Positions 1 through 7,884 of a stretch of DNA of 52,454 nt are shown piece after piece. The translations under genes and the position numbers were made by a program. The notes beneath the pieces are model-generated. The model saw only the letters and a program-made list of their open reading frames with translations. It had not been told where the DNA came from and searched no databases. The stretch is from Planctomycetaceae bacterium (GTDB lineage Bacteria > Planctomycetota > Planctomycetia > Pirellulales > UBA1268). The stretch lies in assembly GCA_005791575.1 (NCBI GenBank), contig SXWA01000021.1:1-52454 (forward strand). Direction: 5' to 3'. Position 1 is the stretch's first letter. Each line of letters opens with the position of its first letter.

Positions 1-842
1 GACACCGTCCGCAGGTCGTCGGCGCCGCTCGCCGCGAACTCGTGGCAGGAGGCGCAGGACAGTTGCACCAGGCCGTCGGCGGTCTTGTCGCGCGGCTGAT
101 ACCGAGGTCGGTCGGCCTCGGGCAGCATGCCGTAGGTCCATCGCGTGCCGCGCGGGGGGCCATCGGCCTCGGCCGACGCGAACGACAGTCCCGGGAGCAT
201 GTGCCGGCCGTGGGAGAACTTCAGTCGCCCGGGATCCTTTTCCAGCGACCGGAAGGGGGGATGCCGGCCGGCGGCGAAACCGCTGATCGGCTGCACGACG
301 GGGCTCGGCTCGATTCCCGCCACGCCGCTACGGCGGTGGGCGGTGAGGTCGCCATGGCACTGGGTGCAGGCGCGGTCGGCCACGCGCACGATGTCGGCAT
401 CCCGACCACGGTGGTCTGTATGGCACGACGCACACGATCCGGCCTCGGCCGCGATCTGCAGTGGATGATGGGCCGCACCGGCATGGCAGGCCTCGCAACG
501 GGTGTCGGCCCGCACGCGTGTGGCGCCGGTCGAGAGGAATGTTCCGTCCTTGATCGGCTCGAGCGGCACGTGGCAGGCCTCGCAGTCGCGCTCCCACCGG
601 GCGTGGACGGCGGCGACCGGGCCCGGGGAGTGGTGGCGCGGCTGATCGATCGCTCCCCAGGCCACCCAAGCGACTCCGGCCAGCAGCCCCGCCACGGTCA
701 GCCAGCGCCGCGCCCGCTGCAGCGCACTTGTGCGCTTGTAGTAGCCGCGATCGATCCGCGACACCTGTCCGCGCGACGTGGTCCTGCCGGCCGCCTGATC
801 GGGGCCGCTGCCGCGGACGGAGGAATCGGATTCGTGCGCCAT
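1..842 (-). CDS. Membrane-anchored multihaem cytochrome c (3' end outside the window)
   Basis: The minus strand is open from ATG at 842 to the left edge, giving 280 visible residues. A charged N-terminus (residues 1-45) is followed by one hydrophobic segment at about 47-65 that looks like an uncleaved anchor, so the haem domain should face the periplasm. Five CXXCH haem-attachment sites are visible: CEACH at 87-91, CEACH at 116-120, CASCH at 137-141, CTQCH at 159-163 and CASCH at 263-267. Further haems may lie off the edge. It starts 22 bases after the stop of the upstream membrane-protein gene on the same strand, so the two probably form one operon. The likely role is accepting electrons from that membrane partner. 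The family could be NrfH/c3-like or a planctomycete-specific cytochrome; this cannot be settled from the sequence. Both the reading frame and the haem motifs are clear. Confidence 0.88.
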   Translation of the reverse strand, partial: MAHESDSSVRGSGPDQAAGRTTSRGQVSRIDRGYYKRTSALQRARRWLTVAGLLAGVAWVAWGAIDQPRHHSPGPVAAVHARWERDCEACHVPLEPIKDGTFLSTGATRVRADTRCEACHAGAAHHPLQIAAEAGSCASCHTDHRGRDADIVRVADRACTQCHGDLTAHRRSGVAGIEPSPVVQPISGFAAGRHPPFRSLEKDPGRLKFSHGRHMLPGLSFASAEADGPPRGTRWTYGMLPEADRPRYQPRDKTADGLVQLSCASCHEFAASGADDLRTV

Positions 843-864
843 CGAGATTCCGGACGAGCGTGCG

Positions 865-1857
865 TCACCAGTAGAGAAGGGCGATCGGCACGTGCACCGC
901 GAGCAACACGCCGAGCAGCACGGAGAGCGGCAGGTGGACGAGGATCCAGCCGTGCAGCCAACGGTGCAGACGGGCCTGGAGATCGAACTGGCGGCGGCAG
1001 TCGCACGCCTGCTCGAGACGGCCGATGAGGGGGGCCGCCTCCGCCGGGCTCGCCTCACGGAGCGCGGAGAAAAAACGCGCGGCGCCCGACGGGGCGACGA
1101 GCGCCGATCCCGAGCGCCCGCCGGCGAGCAGGTAGGGACGGATCTCGGCGACGAACCGCCGGCGGATCTCACGCGTGCCGGGGATCACGGCATGCACGGC
1201 AAGCGTCTCCACCACGCGTCCCTGGATGCCGGTCATCGAGCGGAACCCGGTGATCACCGCGTGGTCCGCCTCCTCGCCGTCGCCGAGGAGGTCATCATCC
1301 GCCACGGCACCGTCGCCATGGTGCGCGCCGTCGTGGCCATCGGCCTCGCACGAGGCATCGACCAGGCGCCAGGCGTCGCGGCACTGCTGCCGCGCGACAT
1401 GGTCGATCTGATCGTAGATCGTCTCCGCGGGCACCTGCTCGAGGAGCGCCCGGGGAATGGATTGCTGGAGCACCAGTCCCCAGATGCCGCTGGCGATGAC
1501 GAGAAAGAACACGACCATCAGCGCCTGGTTGAGCAGGCCGCCGATGAACAGCAACCGGGCGTGGAGCAGCACCAGCGGCACCGCGAGGAGCCCGAGCCAC
1601 ACATGGGCGCGCACCCACGACTGCGCCGAACCGAGCCGCCAGCTGCGCACCCGCCTGCGCGGCCAGAGGAGCAACTCGAAGAGGATGATCAGGCCGCCGA
1701 CGATCCCGCAGACCAGACCGACCCGGCTGCTGCCCCCCGGCAGGTGACCGAGGTGCCGCCACTCCAGCCCGTAGGCCACGATCGCCGCCGCGGCGGCAAC
1801 GGCGATTCCCACCACCCAGCGGCGATCCTTGGGCCATGTTGTGCCGCCGATGATCAC
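865..1857 (-). CDS. Integral membrane protein with two H-x13-H pairs, candidate di-haem b-type cytochrome
   Basis: This encodes 330 residues from a GTG start at 1857, chosen because GGGAGGA lies about 6 bases upstream; the frame stays open further upstream to 2019, but that extension has no hydrophobic or signal character. Hydrophobic segments lie at about 14-30, 47-65, 85-105, 109-131 and 303-328, with a large hydrophilic loop at about 133-300 that is rich in Asp and His. The third and fifth segments each carry two histidines 14 residues apart (H85/H99 and H308/H322). That H-x13-H spacing on two helices is the haem-ligation pattern of bc1-type cytochrome b and related di-haem membrane cytochromes. 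The gene precedes a multihaem cytochrome c by 22 bases, which fits a quinol-to-cytochrome c role. I see no close match to a named family, so the haem b assignment is inference. Confidence 0.75.
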   Translation of the reverse strand: MIIGGTTWPKDRRWVVGIAVAAAAAIVAYGLEWRHLGHLPGGSSRVGLVCGIVGGLIILFELLLWPRRRVRSWRLGSAQSWVRAHVWLGLLAVPLVLLHARLLFIGGLLNQALMVVFFLVIASGIWGLVLQQSIPRALLEQVPAETIYDQIDHVARQQCRDAWRLVDASCEADGHDGAHHGDGAVADDDLLGDGEEADHAVITGFRSMTGIQGRVVETLAVHAVIPGTREIRRRFVAEIRPYLLAGGRSGSALVAPSGAARFFSALREASPAEAAPLIGRLEQACDCRRQFDLQARLHRWLHGWILVHLPLSVLLGVLLAVHVPIALLYW

Positions 1858-1913
1858 CGCAATCCTCCCGGCATGCCGACGCCAGGATGGCGGGACGGCG
1901 AAAAGCCTCCACG

Positions 1914-1942
1914 AATGTAGATGCGCTGCCCACGTTCGGCAA
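1914..1942 (-). promoter_or_regulatory. Candidate sigma70-type promoter for the cytochrome b/c pair
   Basis: On the minus strand TTGCCG (1937-1942) and TACATT (1914-1919) are separated by 17 bases, each matching four of six consensus positions. Transcription would start near 1907, leaving a leader of about 50 bases before the GTG at 1857. The 230-base divergent gap 1858-2087 holds no other clear element. Confidence 0.35.
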
Positions 1943-2087
1943 AAGACCCAGAGTCCGCGGCCGGCACGTCCACCGTAGACGGCGGCTGCGAATCCACGGG
2001 GGCTGCGGAGAAGGAGCAATGGGCTCTGAGAGAGGTTGCAACGATCCCCTCGTCACAGTCGATACCACCACGACGCACGAGGTGCCG

Positions 2088-3641
2088 ATGGTGCGGTCCG
2101 TTCCCGTTCGTCTCGCCGTCGCCGCGATCCTGGGGATGGTCTTCCCCGGGGCCTGCGCCGGCGGTGCGCCCGGGGCGGACGCCTTTCCGACGACCATCCG
2201 ATCCGAGCCAGGCCACTGTCAGCTGGCCGACGGTGCGCCGGGCGACTGTCCGCCGGACCGCTGTGCGCCCGGCGACGGCGTCGCGCCCGACGCGGCCCCG
2301 ATGCCGTGGCCGGAGCCGTACGGAGGGATGGTGCCCGATCCCGCGGGCCGGGGTCTGAGCACGGCCTCCTGTGCGTCGTCGAGCTGCCACGGCGGCCCCC
2401 GGGGCGGGAATCACGCGAGCCACACCTTCGCGGCCACCACCTGGGTCGCCACCGATCCCCACGCCGGCGCCTACGAGACCCTCTTCGAACCACGTTCGGT
2501 GCGCATGGCGAGGCTGCTGGGGATCGGCCCTCCGCACACCGAGCGGCAGTGCCTCGTCTGCCACTCGGTGCAGGAAGCGGCTCCCGATCCGCTGCCGCCG
2601 GCGGTGCTCGCCGACGGCGCGGGGTGCGCGTCGTGCCATGGTGATGCCACGGGCTGGCTCGAGGCCCACTCGCAGGCCGACTGGAAGCGACTCTCGGCCG
2701 CCGAGAAGCGGGCGGTGGGGTTCCGCGACCTCTCCGGTCCCCTCGGACGGGCTCGCGAATGCGCCCGTTGCCATGTGGGGGATGCGGACCACGACATGCA
2801 CCACGACCACGTGGCCGCCGGCCACCCGCGGTTGTTGTTCGAATTGGCTCAGCTCCAACGCCGTTGGCCGCGCCACTGGGACCCGCGCGGCCGGGCGGAG
2901 ACGGAGCCCGACTTCCAGGCGCGGAGCTGGGCGGTGGGGCAGGCGGTGGCGCTCGAGGCGGCCGCCACGCTCCTTGCGGCACGGGCATCGCGTGCGGCCG
3001 CCGCGGTGAAGACCGGTGCCCCGACGCGCTGGCCGGAATACACCGAGTTCGACTGCCAGGCATGCCACCGCGATCTCACCAGGGCCGAGGCACTCACGGA
3101 CGCCGCACCGCTTCCACGTCGGCTGCCTCCGGGCACCCCCGGCTGGCAGCCCTGGTTCGTCACCGGGTCGGGTCTGCTCGACGCCGGGCTGGCGACGCCG
3201 TCCTCCGCCGATGGCGCGGAACTGGCCGGACAGGTCAGCGCGTTGCGGGCGAACCTCGCCCGCGAATGGCTGGCCATCGACGCTGCCCGGATCGAACGGA
3301 TCGCCGCCGAGGCCCGCGGAGTGGTGCGTGGGGCACGGCGCACCGCCGAGACACTCGCCGCCGCTCCCGACATCCGGGTGGTCGCGGATGGCGGTCGCCT
3401 CGACCGGCTTGCGGCGACCGATCCACGGCTCTGGCGGAGCTGGGACGCCGCCGTGCAAATGACGCTCGCGCTCGAGGCCGACCGCCGCGGCGGACCGGCG
3501 ACCCTCGGGGTGCAGCATCCAGGCGACCGGTCCCATCCGCTCGACCGCCTGCGGGAGAGCCTCCTCTACCCGCTGGGGTTCGACGCCCCGGTCGGCTTCG
3601 ATCCGGAGCGTTTCCACCAGCGACGGGCCGACGTACCATGA
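2088..3641 (+). CDS. Exported pentahaem cytochrome c, c554-like, with an unusual CX4CH first site
   Basis: This encodes 517 residues from ATG at 2088, preceded by GAGG at 2079-2082. A signal peptide with hydrophobic core at about 8-20 is followed by a Cys- and Pro-rich linker (Cys44, 54, 59). Haem sites are CASSSCH at 95-101 (CX4CH), CLVCH 155-159, CASCH 180-184, CARCH 225-229 and CQACH 323-327. An AGHP motif after the fourth site resembles the distal-histidine region of the cytochrome c554 family. The C-terminal 180 residues are helical and haem-free. The next gene encodes a paralogue of the same layout, and their codons overlap as ATGA. An upstream in-frame ATG at 2019, near AAGGAG, is an alternative start but would give an unusually long region before the signal core. 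The likely role is periplasmic electron transfer; the partner is unknown. Confidence 0.87.
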   Translation: MVRSVPVRLAVAAILGMVFPGACAGGAPGADAFPTTIRSEPGHCQLADGAPGDCPPDRCAPGDGVAPDAAPMPWPEPYGGMVPDPAGRGLSTASCASSSCHGGPRGGNHASHTFAATTWVATDPHAGAYETLFEPRSVRMARLLGIGPPHTERQCLVCHSVQEAAPDPLPPAVLADGAGCASCHGDATGWLEAHSQADWKRLSAAEKRAVGFRDLSGPLGRARECARCHVGDADHDMHHDHVAAGHPRLLFELAQLQRRWPRHWDPRGRAETEPDFQARSWAVGQAVALEAAATLLAARASRAAAAVKTGAPTRWPEYTEFDCQACHRDLTRAEALTDAAPLPRRLPPGTPGWQPWFVTGSGLLDAGLATPSSADGAELAGQVSALRANLAREWLAIDAARIERIAAEARGVVRGARRTAETLAAAPDIRVVADGGRLDRLAATDPRLWRSWDAAVQMTLALEADRRGGPATLGVQHPGDRSHPLDRLRESLLYPLGFDAPVGFDPERFHQRRADVP

Positions 3642-3688
3642 GCCGCACCGTAGGGGGTGTTCGTGATGATTCGCCGGGAGCGACGCGG

Positions 3689-5215
3689 ATGAGCCGGGCG
3701 ACGCGTCATTCCGCTTCCCGCAAGGGCCGCAGGCCGGCGTGGCATCTCGTGGCCGCGGTGGTGATCGCCGCCGGCGTTCGGGTGATGGCCGCCGAACCCG
3801 ATGATCTGCCTGCCCCCGTGTTTCGGGAAGGCTTTTCCTACAAGGGAGCCGAACTCTGCGTGCGCTGCCACCGCAGCGAGCAGAGCGCCTGGTGCGACAC
3901 GGCGACGAGCACCGCCTGGCGGCACGACGCCCACTCGCGCTCGCACCTCGCGCTCCTCTCCACCAATCCGCGGACCCGGTCGATGGAGGAGGCGCTGGGG
4001 ATCAAGGCGGCAGAGACGACCAGTTGCAAGGCCTGCCACACCCATCCCGACGCCGAGCCCGGCCCCGAGGAGGAGATCCCCGAGGCGGAGAACCGGTTTT
4101 TCCACACCGGCATCAGTTGCGAGACATGCCACGGCGCCGGGTCAAGTTATCTCGAACCGCATCTCCACACCTCGTGGCGTTTCCTCTCGTCGGCGGAGAA
4201 AGCCAGCCACGGCATGGTCGACCTGCGGAATCCGGCCCTCAAGGCGGAGAATTGCCTCGCCTGCCACATGGGTGATGCCGGCACCGGGCGCGTGGTGCCC
4301 CATGCGGCCTATGCCGCCGGCCACCCGCCTCTGGGCGCCTTCGAGATGGAGGCGGCAAGCGCGGCGCTGGGGCCGCACTGGAAACGGGTTTGGGAGAAGT
4401 CGGATCGCATCCAGGAGCTCGCCGCCGACAAGGGCTACCAGGTGGAAGCGGCGAGCACGGCACACCGCTCGCTCATCGGGGCACTCGTCGCCCTGCGTGA
4501 ATCGGCGCTGCTGGTGCAGAAGGCCGCCGGACCAGCCACGGCACGCGAGACGCTGCCTTCCTGGCCGGAGCTCTCGCTCTACGATTGCCAGGCCTGCCAT
4601 CACGATCTCGTCCTGCCCAGCCGCAGGCAGCAGGCGGGCTACGGCGGGCTCGTGCCCGGCCGACCGGGGCTCGTCCGCTGGCCACGGCGGCTGGCGGAGG
4701 TGGCGTTTTCGACGGCCGAGATGCCTACCGCCGCCGACGACATCCTCTCCCCCTGGGTCACGTCGCTCAACGCCCGGCCCTTCGGCCACCGCGACGATCT
4801 ACGCGCCCCGCCGGGCGCCGGCAACGCGCTGGCCCGTGTCGATGCCGCAATCGCGGCGCTGGCCACCGTGAGGCGCGACGCGAGCCTCCCCGAGCGGCAG
4901 CGGCAGATCGCCGAAACCCTTGCGGCGGCCGGGCCGCGCAGCGGCGACCTCGACAGTGCCCGCCCCGTGGCCTGGGTGCTGGCCGAAGTGATCCAGACGG
5001 CGCCCGGATGGACCGCCACCGACCGGGCCGCGGTTCGGGCGCGACTGGAAACCGCACTCGACCTCCGCATGCCGAGGCCCGCCGAAGCCACGGCAGCCGC
5101 AATCCCGTTTTGGCGGACGTCGCTTGATGCCGCGGCGGCCTACGACCCGGCGCTGGCCGCAGAGGCCTTTCGGCTGCCGCCACCACAAACCCCGGCCCCG
5201 CTCCCGCCGCGCTGA
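3689..5215 (+). CDS. Exported pentahaem cytochrome c, c554-like (paralogue of the preceding gene)
   Basis: This encodes 508 residues from ATG at 3689, chosen for GGGAG at 3676-3680; an in-frame ATG at 3638 overlaps the previous stop as ATGA and would add 17 residues. A signal-type hydrophobic segment lies at about 18-32. Five CXXCH sites are visible: CVRCH 57-61, CKACH 113-117, CETCH 144-148, CLACH 189-193 and CQACH 300-304. As in its neighbour, an AGHP motif follows the fourth site and the last site is CQACH before a haem-free helical tail. Site order and spacing match the upstream paralogue, except that the first site here is an ordinary CXXCH. It probably works with or replaces that paralogue in periplasmic electron transfer. 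Substrate-level activity such as hydroxylamine or nitrite chemistry cannot be inferred. Confidence 0.88.
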   Translation: MSRATRHSASRKGRRPAWHLVAAVVIAAGVRVMAAEPDDLPAPVFREGFSYKGAELCVRCHRSEQSAWCDTATSTAWRHDAHSRSHLALLSTNPRTRSMEEALGIKAAETTSCKACHTHPDAEPGPEEEIPEAENRFFHTGISCETCHGAGSSYLEPHLHTSWRFLSSAEKASHGMVDLRNPALKAENCLACHMGDAGTGRVVPHAAYAAGHPPLGAFEMEAASAALGPHWKRVWEKSDRIQELAADKGYQVEAASTAHRSLIGALVALRESALLVQKAAGPATARETLPSWPELSLYDCQACHHDLVLPSRRQQAGYGGLVPGRPGLVRWPRRLAEVAFSTAEMPTAADDILSPWVTSLNARPFGHRDDLRAPPGAGNALARVDAAIAALATVRRDASLPERQRQIAETLAAAGPRSGDLDSARPVAWVLAEVIQTAPGWTATDRAAVRARLETALDLRMPRPAEATAAAIPFWRTSLDAAAAYDPALAAEAFRLPPPQTPAPLPPR

Positions 5216-5222
5216 TTCAGGC

Positions 5223-7211
5223 TCAGCGGATCGTGATCTCCGCTGGACCGAAGGCCCAGACCGTCGGCCGACCGGTGCCGCTTCCGACTCCGTCGCGAAG
5301 GAGGACGTCGAGCACCGTGGTCGCGACGCCGCGGCGCCGCAGCGTCGTCAGGACCTCGACGGGCAGGCCCAACGCGCCGATGTCGCCCGACTCGGGATCG
5401 CCGAACAGCGACGACAGGTCGAGCCCCGTCGAAACGACCGGGCGGTGGACCACGGAGTACTTCTCGACACCGGCCTTCTTCGCCACGGCGGCGAGGCAGT
5501 CGTCGAGGCCACCGATCTCGTCCACCAGCCCTGCCTGCTTGGCCTGCGTGCCCGACCACACGCGCCCGCCGGCGAGATCGTGGAGTTTCTCCACCGGGAT
5601 GCCGCGCGACTCGCTGACGAGCTTGAGGAACTTGCCGTAGACGTCGTCGATCGTCTTCTGCAACTTCGCCTGATCATCCTCGTTCCAGCCCCGATCGGGG
5701 GCGAAGGCGTTGGCAGCCTCGTCGAGGGCGATGTTCTCCACGTGCACGCCGACCCGCTTCATCAGCGAGCCGAAGCTGAGCTTCATGGAGAACACGCCGA
5801 TCGACCCGGTGAGCGTGCCGCGCTCCGCGTAGACCGGCACCCCGATGCAGCTCACCCAATATCCGCCCGATGCGGCCATGTCGCCCATCGAGACGACAGT
5901 CGGCTTCTTCGCCGTGAGTTCCACCAGCGCCTGCCGGATCGCCTCGCTGGCGGTGGCCGAGCCACCCGGCGAATTGATCCGCACCACCGCCCCCTTGATC
6001 TTGTCGTCCTTGGCGATGTCCTGGATCGCCTTGACGGTCGGCCCGGAGACGATCGACCCGGCGGACGGCTGCTTACCGTCGGTGATCGCCCCGGACAGAT
6101 GCATCACGGCGATCGAATTGTCGGCCACGCGCGCCGCCTTGTCGGGACCGCCGCCCGACATCACCTTCCCCATCAGCTCGAAGACCGACATCTCCTTCTT
6201 CGGCTTCGCTGTCGACTCGATCCAGCCGGCCTCACCGCCGATCCACCGGTTCATCGTCGCCTTGAGGGAGCCGTACGGGGCGAGCTCATCGACCAGCCCG
6301 GCCGCCACGGCCTCGGCGGGAAGCAGCACGCGTTGCTTCTGCAGCGCACGCACCTTGTCGGTGGTCAGGCCGCGTCCCTTGGCGATCATCGACACCTCGG
6401 CGTCGTTCATCGTCGCCAGCATGTCAAGGTAGTGCTGCTTGAGGTGGTCGCTCATCGTCGAGTTGACGTACGGCTCGACCGCCCCCTTGAAATTGCCGGC
6501 GCGCACCACGGAAGCCTTCACGCCGAACAGGTCCATGGCATCGCGGTAGAAGATCGATTGCATCGTCTTCGACGGCATGTCGACGCCGCCGAAATCGGCC
6601 ATCGCGACGTGATCGCAGGCCGCCGCGACCGCCAGATGGGTCGGCGCGGCGTTCTCGAGCCACGCGGCGAGCTTCTTCCCGGCCGCCTTGAGTCGTGCGA
6701 GGCGGCGGAGGAGCTCGTCGAGCTGGGCGAGGTTGAGGTCGAGCGACCCGTCGGAGAGGTCGAAGACGACATGGGTGACCTTGGCATTCCTCCCGAGTTC
6801 GTCGAGATAGTCGCAGAGCTTGTAGAAGCTCTTCCGCTTCGCCGGGCTGCCGCCGAGGATCAGGCTCGTGGGATCGATCTCGGTGGGGCCGACGAGATCG
6901 ACGTAGGCGCCCGACAGCGCCACCACCTGCACCTGCTGCTTCGGTGCCTCCGGCTTGGCCTCGGCCTCCTTCTTGGCATCCTTCTTCTCGGCTTCCGGTT
7001 TCTTGTCGGGCTCGGCCTTCTTCTCCTCCGGCTGGGGAGCCTCGTCCTTCACGGCGGGCTTGTCGGCCGCCGGCGTGGCCTCCGCCGGCGGATCGGTGAC
7101 GGCAGCCGCCGCGGGCGGCTCGTCGGCCCGCGCGGAGGGCCACACGGAGGGCAGCGAGTACGAGAGCGTGCCGAGGAGCAGCAAGGTGGGGATGGCGAGG
7201 CGTGCGTGCAT
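5223..7211 (-). CDS. sppA: Signal peptide peptidase SppA-type protease (peptidase family S49)
   Basis: This encodes 662 residues from ATG at 7211, preceded by GGGAG; an upstream GTG-region extension to 7262 lacks signal character. An N-terminal signal or anchor (about 5-20) is followed by a low-complexity Ala/Lys/Glu-rich linker (about 28-92). Two S49 domains follow, the long E. coli SppA arrangement. The catalytic lysine lies in GNFKGAVEPY (Lys242) in the first domain and the nucleophile in MAASGGYW (Ser448) in the second, with INSPGGSA just upstream. The enzyme degrades residual signal peptides in the membrane after protein export. The extended charged linker between membrane segment and protease is longer than in E. 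coli. The gene converges on the second c554-like cytochrome with a gap of only 7 bases. Confidence 0.93.
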   Translation of the reverse strand: MHARLAIPTLLLLGTLSYSLPSVWPSARADEPPAAAAVTDPPAEATPAADKPAVKDEAPQPEEKKAEPDKKPEAEKKDAKKEAEAKPEAPKQQVQVVALSGAYVDLVGPTEIDPTSLILGGSPAKRKSFYKLCDYLDELGRNAKVTHVVFDLSDGSLDLNLAQLDELLRRLARLKAAGKKLAAWLENAAPTHLAVAAACDHVAMADFGGVDMPSKTMQSIFYRDAMDLFGVKASVVRAGNFKGAVEPYVNSTMSDHLKQHYLDMLATMNDAEVSMIAKGRGLTTDKVRALQKQRVLLPAEAVAAGLVDELAPYGSLKATMNRWIGGEAGWIESTAKPKKEMSVFELMGKVMSGGGPDKAARVADNSIAVMHLSGAITDGKQPSAGSIVSGPTVKAIQDIAKDDKIKGAVVRINSPGGSATASEAIRQALVELTAKKPTVVSMGDMAASGGYWVSCIGVPVYAERGTLTGSIGVFSMKLSFGSLMKRVGVHVENIALDEAANAFAPDRGWNEDDQAKLQKTIDDVYGKFLKLVSESRGIPVEKLHDLAGGRVWSGTQAKQAGLVDEIGGLDDCLAAVAKKAGVEKYSVVHRPVVSTGLDLSSLFGDPESGDIGALGLPVEVLTTLRRRGVATTVLDVLLRDGVGSGTGRPTVWAFGPAEITIR

Positions 7212-7443
7212 CGTTCCAGGCTCCCTTGAAAAGCGGTCGGGGGAAAAGGATCGGGGGCCCACCCGTCTTCAGGGGGCCGTCCTGCAAGGATAGCTTCGTG
7301 CCGGCAGGGGGGAAACAAACCGCCGGACGGGCGCCCAGCGCCGGCAGCACCGCCCAGCGCCCTGCGCGGCAGCCTCGGCGCAGATAGGATCGACGATACC
7401 GGGCCGTTTTCCCGGTGGATGCCCTCCCGCGGAGACGCCTCGC

Positions 7444-7791
7444 ATGGCCGACAAGCCGATCCTGTTCCTGCTCCGTGCCGGTTTCCCCGACGCGGCCCGT
7501 GGCCCCCACGGCTCCTACTGCCCCGAGTGCGCCACGGTCGCCGGGCTGCTGTACTACTACCCACAGTTGACCACCGCCCTCGACGTGCGGCAGGTCGATG
7601 CCCCGCGGCCGCGCCCCGAGGTGGTGGCTCTGGTGGGGGAGGCCAATCAGTCGTGCCCGGTGCTGGTGCTGCCGCCGGGCGACGTTCCCGCCGGGCCGCA
7701 CGGCACCCACGGCGGCCGGGCCTTCATCTCCGGTCCGGAGGCGATCGCCACCTTCCTCGCCGAGAGGTATGGCACGGCTCGGCCCCACTGA
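7444..7791 (+). CDS. DUF3088 family protein
   Basis: This encodes 115 residues with ATG at 7444 and GGAGA about 9 bases upstream. The sequence carries hallmarks I associate with DUF3088: LLRAGFPD near the start, a YCPEC pair of cysteines at about 27-31, LLYYYPQL, PRPRPEVV and NQSCPVLVL. The CXXC position and the short alpha/beta length suggest a thioredoxin-like fold, but no function is established for the family that I can cite. No signal peptide is seen, so it is probably cytoplasmic. It is transcribed divergently from sppA; the 232-base gap holds a TAGGAT -10-like hexamer at 7385-7390 without a convincing -35. Its 3' end converges on the decahaem gene. Confidence 0.85.
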   Translation: MADKPILFLLRAGFPDAARGPHGSYCPECATVAGLLYYYPQLTTALDVRQVDAPRPRPEVVALVGEANQSCPVLVLPPGDVPAGPHGTHGGRAFISGPEAIATFLAERYGTARPH

Positions 7792-7799
7792 GAGGACAT

Positions 7800-7855
7800 G
7801 CGCCGGGAAACCACGCTGACCCCGTGGCGAACCCCCACTGACGCGCCGGGAAACC
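7800..7855. repeat. Imperfect direct duplication between convergent genes
   Basis: GCGCCGGGAAACC occurs at 7800-7812 and again at 7843-7855, 43 bases apart. Flanks are also related: CCCCACTGA precedes both copies and a CCGTGGC-containing stretch follows both. It looks like a diverged tandem duplication of about 43 bases. The first copy is followed by CCACG...CGTGG, a short hairpin. It sits between the ends of two converging genes. Confidence 0.5.
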
Positions 7856-7884
7856 TCGTCGCTCCGTGGCAGACCGGGTCCATG

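Noticed and set aside
42-1028. Plus-strand open frames over the left-edge cytochrome
   Set aside because: The minus strand carries five CXXCH motifs and a membrane segment in one frame; plus-strand frames show no recognisable protein.
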